From: Basidiobolus ranarum
Taxonomy: Eukaryota; Basidiobolomycota; Basidiobolomycetes; Basidiobolales
DNA: 64,000 nucleotides
Direction: 5' to 3'
Assembly: GCA_040143965.1 (NCBI GenBank)
Contig: JASJQH010006877.1
Coordinates: 1 to 64,000 of the forward strand
Shown: positions 58,946 to 64,000 of the stretch, piece after piece
Layout of the letters: each line of letters starts with the position of its first letter
Numbering within the stretch: position 1 is the stretch's first letter
Translations under genes and position numbers: made by a program
Notes under the pieces: model-generated
What the model saw: only the letters and a program-made list of their open reading frames with translations
Told to the model about the DNA's origin: nothing
Databases searched by the model: none

Positions 58946-61261
58946 ATGAGCCAATCTCGAACTGAAGCTATCATCAACAGCGTACACAGACCTTCTCGCA
59001 AGGTTGAGTATCCTACAATCAACGGGAAAGGAATTTATCCTTCCGAGTTTTACGGTCAAAATGTTCTTACTCTCAAGGCTCTTTCCAAAGCTTTACCTAA
59101 ACCAATATTCGGTCAATTTCTCAAGCAAGTGAGAGGTCGTCAACATCTTGATAAAGTTACTGCTGACGCGGTTGCTCATGCTGCTCGCGTTTGGGCTATG
59201 GAGCGTGGTGCCACCCATTATTCTCATTGGTTCCAACCTCAGACTGGCACTACAGCGGAGAAGCACGATTCTTTCTTGACTTTGAAAACTGGCCCTGCTG
59301 ATGAGGTAAATACATACGTAGTCAATTGTACTGATTTTCAACGACTAACAGTTCTGTTTTATTAGGTTTATGTTCTTGAAGCTCTGTCTGGTTCTCAACT
59401 TCTTCAATCTGAACCAGATGCTTCCAGCTTTCCTTCTGGTGGTATGAGAACTACCTTTGAAGCTCGTGGATACACTGTATGGGATACCACTAGTCCAATG
59501 TTCATTCAGCCTGGTCCTCATAATACTTTCGTATTGTACATTCCTTCCGTTTTTATTTCCTACAACGGTGATGCGTTAGATGAGAAGACTGTTCTTCTTC
59601 GTTCATGTGAAGCTGTTTCTAAAGCTTCTAGCAGATTATTAAACATTTTACAACCGGTACCTGCTGGTGTTCCTCCTCTCGTTAAGCGTGTTCATACTAC
59701 TCTGGGAACAGAACAGGAGTTTTTCCTCATTGACCGCTCTCTTTACGCGCTTCGCCCTGATTTGAAAACTTGCGGTCGCACTTTGATTGGAAACCTTCCT
59801 CCCAAGCATCAACAAATGGAAGATCATTATTTCGGTAGGATGCCTACTCGTGTATTAGCTGCTATCAGCGAAGTAGAACTTGAGCTTACCAAACTTGGTA
59901 TTCCGATTAAAACTCGTCATAATGAAGCTGCACCCGCCCAATTCGAAGTTGCTCCTATTTTTGAGGAGGCTGTTGTCGCTGTAGACCATAATCTTGTAAC
60001 TATGGAAGTTATTCACAAGGTTGCTCACAAGCACAATTTAAAGGCTTTGTATCACGAGAAGCCATTCAAAGGTGTTAACGGCTCTGGAAAGCATTGTAAT
60101 TGGGCTTTGTCCACTGATCGTGGTGAAAACCTTCTTGATCCTACTGTTAAACCAGAGACAAATTACCGTTTCTTGCTTTTCTTGCTTGCTATTCTTCATG
60201 GTGTTCACAAGCATGGTGGACTTCTTCGTGCATCCATCGCAAGTGCAGCTAATGATCACCGTCTTGGTGCTGCTGAGGCTCCACCTGGTATCATCTCTGT
60301 TTTCCTTGGTGAACATCTCAACGAAGTACTCAACTCTATTGAAGAATCTCGTCCTCTTAAGACATTTTCGCAACCCCATATCCAATCTATTAAGGTTGGT
60401 GGAACTGTCCTCGATGTGAAGGTTGCTTCTCTTCCCAATATCTCCCGTGATCTCACCGATCGTAATCGTACTTCTCCCTTCGCCTTCACTGGTAATAAAT
60501 TTGAGTTCCGTGCAGTTGGATCCAAACAGTCTCCTGCCTTCCCTGTTACGGTTCTTAACGCCGCTATCGCTTCCGCTTTAGAGGATGTTACAAATGCTCT
60601 TTTACAACAAAAGGGAGATAAAGATTTCGTTACTGATGCCGATAAGGTTGCTGTTATCAAACAATTCATTACATCTACCAAGCCCATTCGTTTTGAGGGT
60701 GACAACTATTCTGAAGCATGGGCTCAAGAGGCTGAGAAACGTGGTCTCCCTAATATCCGTGGCTCTGTGGAAGCTTTCAGTCAATTACGCCTGGATTCCC
60801 ACAGAGACATGTTGATCAAGACTACCGGTATTTTCACCGAATCCGAATTAAATTCCAGATATCATATTCTCAACGAAAGATACTCAAAGGATGTCATCGT
60901 CGAGGCCAATACATTACGTACTATGGTTCAACAGCAAGTATTCCCTGCTGCTTACGAATACAGAAGAGAACTAGCTACTTCTGCCGCAGCTTTAGCGGCT
61001 ATTAATGTTTCTAACGCACCCGAAGTTACATTGCTGAATCGTTTGAGTCCTATTTTGACGGATCTTCAATCTAGTAATGAAAACCTCCTTAACGAAATTG
61101 AGAAGGTGATGGAATTGGAGCATGAGGAACAAGCTCAGGCTACATACAATATTATTGTTCCACTCGTAGAACGAGTTCGTGAACTAGCTGATCAGTTGGA
61201 AGATATTGTTGCTGACAAGTACTGGCCTTTACCCAAGAACACCGAGTTGTTATTCTTCTAA
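58946..61261 (+). CDS. Glutamine synthetase type III
   Basis: ATP-dependent ligation of ammonia to glutamate by the large (GSIII) class, here 751 residues in two exons (58946-59305, 59366-61261), against ~350-370 for the usual eukaryotic GSII. Key segments: NVLTLKALSKALPKPIFGQF, ERGATHYSHWFQPQTG, PSGGMRTTFEARGYTVWDTT, LGTEQEFFLID (metal ligands), RHNEAAPAQFEVAPIFEEA, HEKPFKGVNGSGKHCNWALS, ASAANDHRLGAAEAPPGIIS and DRNRTSPFAFTGNKFEFRAV. A long C-terminal helical region follows (DSHRDMLIKTTGIFTESELN; NLLNEIEKVMELEHEEQAQA). Start at 58946 follows a TATA box and leader. Codon use is strongly biased to C/T-ending preferred codons, so expression is high. Cytosolic; no targeting peptide. Confidence 0.97.
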
Positions 61262-61535
61262 ATGTAATAACTTAATTTGTATTTTTGTTTCTATTCCCCC
61301 CTCCACTTAAACTCGACAATATTTGTTCATTCCTATACCTTTATCGTAAACAACTCTTTTCTATTCAAGAAGGATTCTTGATCACTGATAAATTAATAGA
61401 ATTCATGAAGATTGATATATCGTATTTCAAAATAAAATGGGTCAGTAACCCGTGAACAGAATTTGGTAAAAATCAAATGTGATAATCTCTATTATGTTGA
61501 CGAGTTTTTCTATTTTTGTACCATAACGTGTAAAC

Positions 61536-62667
61536 ATGAAATACGAAACTGATACTCACAGTAATAGAGGAAAAATGAATGAAGTTACACCTCTTGACTG
61601 GATAGTTGAACATTATTGTACCAGAAATTCCAACGATCTACCTTCGTTTAAGTTAGTTAAAGGTGACTATTTCATTATTATTATTGACTTGGTTTACTGC
61701 TCAAACTTTTATATCCAGGGCTTGTTGAGTACTGTGAAGAAAGTAAGCATGTAGAGAATCCATCGTTACCTCTATTACTATTTACCATTCGGGATAATCT
61801 TTCTGAGAATGAACGCGATTGTAACTGGGAGAATATGCTAGAGATAGTAAAGTATATTCAGCAGATTGAAAGATCTCGTCGAAAACTTAGAGAACAACTT
61901 TCAACAACTACGAAGAAAACTAAGTCCAATCGCTTACTTTCGGATTCTACCTGTTTAGAGATTCTATTTGAACAAAGTATATCCTCTTTGAAGCGCATGG
62001 TATTTACTTAAATAATTTCTACCATTTTCCTATATATTAAACATACGAATTTCACTCTGTAGTTGGTATTGTTGGAGATGAACAAACTACCATTATCCTC
62101 TCCAAACTGTATGGCTCTAATAAATCTGCTGTTTCCTCCTAACTCTCGTCCGTTTAATAGGAATCAAAGAGAGATAGGGAATTTCCCTCTTAAACACATT
62201 CCCAACCCACGTACCCAACTACATGCACTTCTTTACCAGGTAGATATGTTACATTTAAAATCCACTGGAGCCAACAAGAAAAGGAAAGCCAGGTTCGTGT
62301 ATTAAATTAAGGATATTATGCAACATATCTTTCTAACAAGAATTTCACAATCTAGTACCTGTTTCACAGATAGCGAAGTCACCACCAAAACGGATTTACC
62401 AGAGCCTGCTCGCACATTGTCCAAAACTGATTGGACAAAAATTTACCACTCCTTAATTGACTTCTTGAAGCAAGCTGAAAATGAAATCCGTATTCTTGAT
62501 GAAATTCTTAATCCAGCCACCAAGGGCATGCATGACAATGAGATTATGAGCGAATGCACAGTGTTGGAAAAGGTGAGTGCCATTATCTTTTGACACCAAT
62601 GTATGTGTACTAAATCTACATCCTCCATTGCCAGATCGTTAGACATTATATGGCAAAGATTGATTGA
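61536..62667 (+). CDS. Orphan helical protein, five exons
   Basis: Not recognised. Exons 61536-61662, 61719-61999, 62063-62292, 62341-62572 and 62635-62667 join without frame loss to 300 residues, which argues strongly for a real gene though each exon alone looks weak. Start MKYETDTHSNRGKMNEVTPL or the inner Met; LDWIVEHYCTRNSNDLPSFK and VENPSLPLLLFTIRDNLSEN look like an N-terminal helical domain. IVKYIQQIERSRRKLREQLS and IYHSLIDFLKQAENEIRILD are predicted coiled coils. Charged, no membrane span, Lys/Arg patches (ANKKRKAR). Could be a structural or kinetochore-like small subunit; no evidence for any specific one. Confidence 0.75.
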
Positions 62668-63391
62668 CCTACAACACTATCTCGATGTATTGTAAATAAA
62701 GTGCTCAAGAAAGGGTTAGATATAGCGCTAAACAATGCTATAGCACAAATTAGTAGTTCTGAGGTAATGTGTCACCATAGTAATGTGTCACCATGGGCTA
62801 TTGGCAATTAATATATCTCCATTAAAAGCCAACGAAGGTTATTGAAGAGGTACAAGTCGACGCTCATTTCCTAGTACATTTCCCAGTATTCTATGGTAGC
62901 TGCAACCCAAATGCCCTACTGAAATTGCCCACATGTACTCGTTAAGCATCATGGATTATATGTATTGTTAGGCGGATAATTAATCTCCATATTATTTGCA
63001 TGAGATTTATTGTATTGAAATAGATTCCGCATTTTAGGAAAGCTATCTCGATTTAGAGTTTAATTCAGCCAAGCACCATATTTATATTATAGTAGTGACC
63101 TCCCTTTCCCTGCCAAGAATCGTGTGCTGCTTTCTCCTTTTCTTCTTGAACTGCAACTTGTTATAGTTTGACCTGTGCTTCTATTCTTAATTTTACTATA
63201 TTGCTGTACGCTGATACCTCCTCCCAGTCCTTATCTCCTCCATTCTAGATCTTTAAGGAGTCTTCAATTGCTGTATATAGAAACACCAACCTTGGTTAAT
63301 GGTAAAATACACATTCGTTAATATCTGGTCACTATAGTTCCCTTTCTGTTATAGACATTTGTATCACTATCCCTGCTTCTCCTAAATAGTC
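62668..63391. other. Intergenic with 16-bp tandem duplication
   Basis: 724 bp. Two copies of gtaatgtgtcaccatR at 62764-62795. T/C-rich sequence (63120-63260) precedes the C2 gene. No ORF of note. Confidence 0.55.
62764..62795. repeat. Tandem 16-bp duplication
   Basis: gtaatgtgtcaccata followed directly by gtaatgtgtcaccatg; one mismatch. Intergenic. Confidence 0.8.
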
Positions 63392-63873
63392 ATGGTGTTT
63401 AAGAAAAAATCAAAATCCTTGGGCACGCTAGAAGTTAGACCCTGCAAAGGTCGAGACTTGAGAGTAGTTCAAAAAATCGGAAAACAAGATCCTTTCCTTC
63501 AGTTTGAACTAGGAAATGGGCGTCAACGTACCAAAGCAGATAAGAACGGAGGACAAAAGCCAACCTGGAATGAGCGCCTCACTTTCGAAATAGTGGAAGG
63601 TGTACACAAAGTGGTGGTTAAATGTTTCGACCAAAACCTTAGAGAGCATGCTTTTATTGGCGAGGGAGAGATTGATTTCAGTACTGCAATCACATACTAT
63701 CAACTCGACAGTAAGTGTTTATCTTTGTATTGCTCACCAAAACTTTGGGTGTCACTTTTTTATCTTTATTACCAAATACTCAGCAATACTTTTATCAATT
63801 AGATTGGTTTCAGTTGAAAGATAAGGGGGAACCCGCTGGAGAGGTGTACCTAGAGTTTACATTTTTCCCTGTG
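63392..63873 (+). CDS. C2-domain protein, 5' part
   Basis: Incomplete: the window ends after exon 2. MVFKKKSKSLGTLEVRPCKG then RDLRVVQKIGKQDPFLQFEL, GGQKPTWNERLTFEIVEGVH, KVVVKCFDQNLREHAFIGEG and YWFQLKDKGEPAGEVYLEFT form a single C2 domain. Exon 1 is 63392-63710, exon 2 63803-63873 with donor gtaagt. The Ca-binding Asp positions are only partly filled (QDPF present; the loop-3 DxDxxxDD pattern is reduced to CFDQN), so calcium binding may be weak. Similar to fungal/plant small C2 proteins; later domains cannot be seen. Confidence 0.88.
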
Positions 63874-64000
63874 GTAAGTTCCAAGCACTAATATACTTGA
63901 TTAGTGAAAGTTCATTTATAGAGGGAAAAGAGAATACGAAGAGTTTATCATTACATAGTCATTATTCGACACTACTATAGATTACAGTTACTCTCCAAAT

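Noticed and set aside
60038-60705. Several antisense frames over glutamine synthetase
   Set aside because: Open only because of biased codon use of the GSIII gene on the other strand.

Overview
The window is nuclear DNA of a fungus: AT-rich, gene-dense (about 30 loci in 64 kb), with many short GT-AG introns (mostly 40-150 bp) whose removal restores well-known eukaryotic proteins. Fungal markers include an Mcm1/SRF-type MADS factor, a GATA zinc-finger factor, TFIIH Tfb1, a sterylglucosidase-type GH5 enzyme and a GPI19/PIG-P subunit. Three genes are unusual for Dikarya and point to an early-diverging lineage (inference): an MMAA/MeaB-type cobalamin GTPase, a type III glutamine synthetase as the GS in this locus, and a BCL7-like SWI/SNF-type protein. 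I cannot name the species.

Layout. 1-10.3 kb: eL34 (partial), class II DAHP synthase, PIG-P, a MADS-box factor and an ERGIC-53-like cargo lectin. 10.9-24 kb: a RING protein with a 17-residue LF repeat, GH5 glucosidase, TFB1, mitochondrial alanyl-tRNA synthetase, eS19 and the proteasome maturation factor UMP1. 24.3-31 kb: BCL7-like protein, CDF zinc transporter and a molybdopterin-binding-fold protein. 31-34.5 kb is the longest gene-poor stretch and ends at a GATA factor whose 5' leader carries one uORF. 36.5-45.6 kb: a mitochondrial carrier, a nucleotide-sugar-transporter remnant, an orphan membrane protein, an AFG2/SPATA5L1-like double AAA ATPase, EMC3 and a universal-stress-type protein. 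46-52 kb: a doubtful small gene, a vacuolar amino acid transporter and a hAT transposase-derived gene. 52-64 kb: SLX9, LRRC40, MMAA, GSIII, an orphan coiled-coil protein and a C2-domain protein cut by the window end.

There is no operon logic; genes are independent units. Some themes recur: ribosome synthesis (eL34, eS19, SLX9, AFG2-like), the secretory pathway (PIG-P, ERGIC-53-like, EMC3), mitochondria (AlaRS, carrier, MMAA) and nitrogen/aromatic metabolism (DAHPS, GSIII). I saw no tRNA, rRNA or CRISPR array. Repeats are small minisatellites, the best being four perfect 33-bp copies at 4660-4791.
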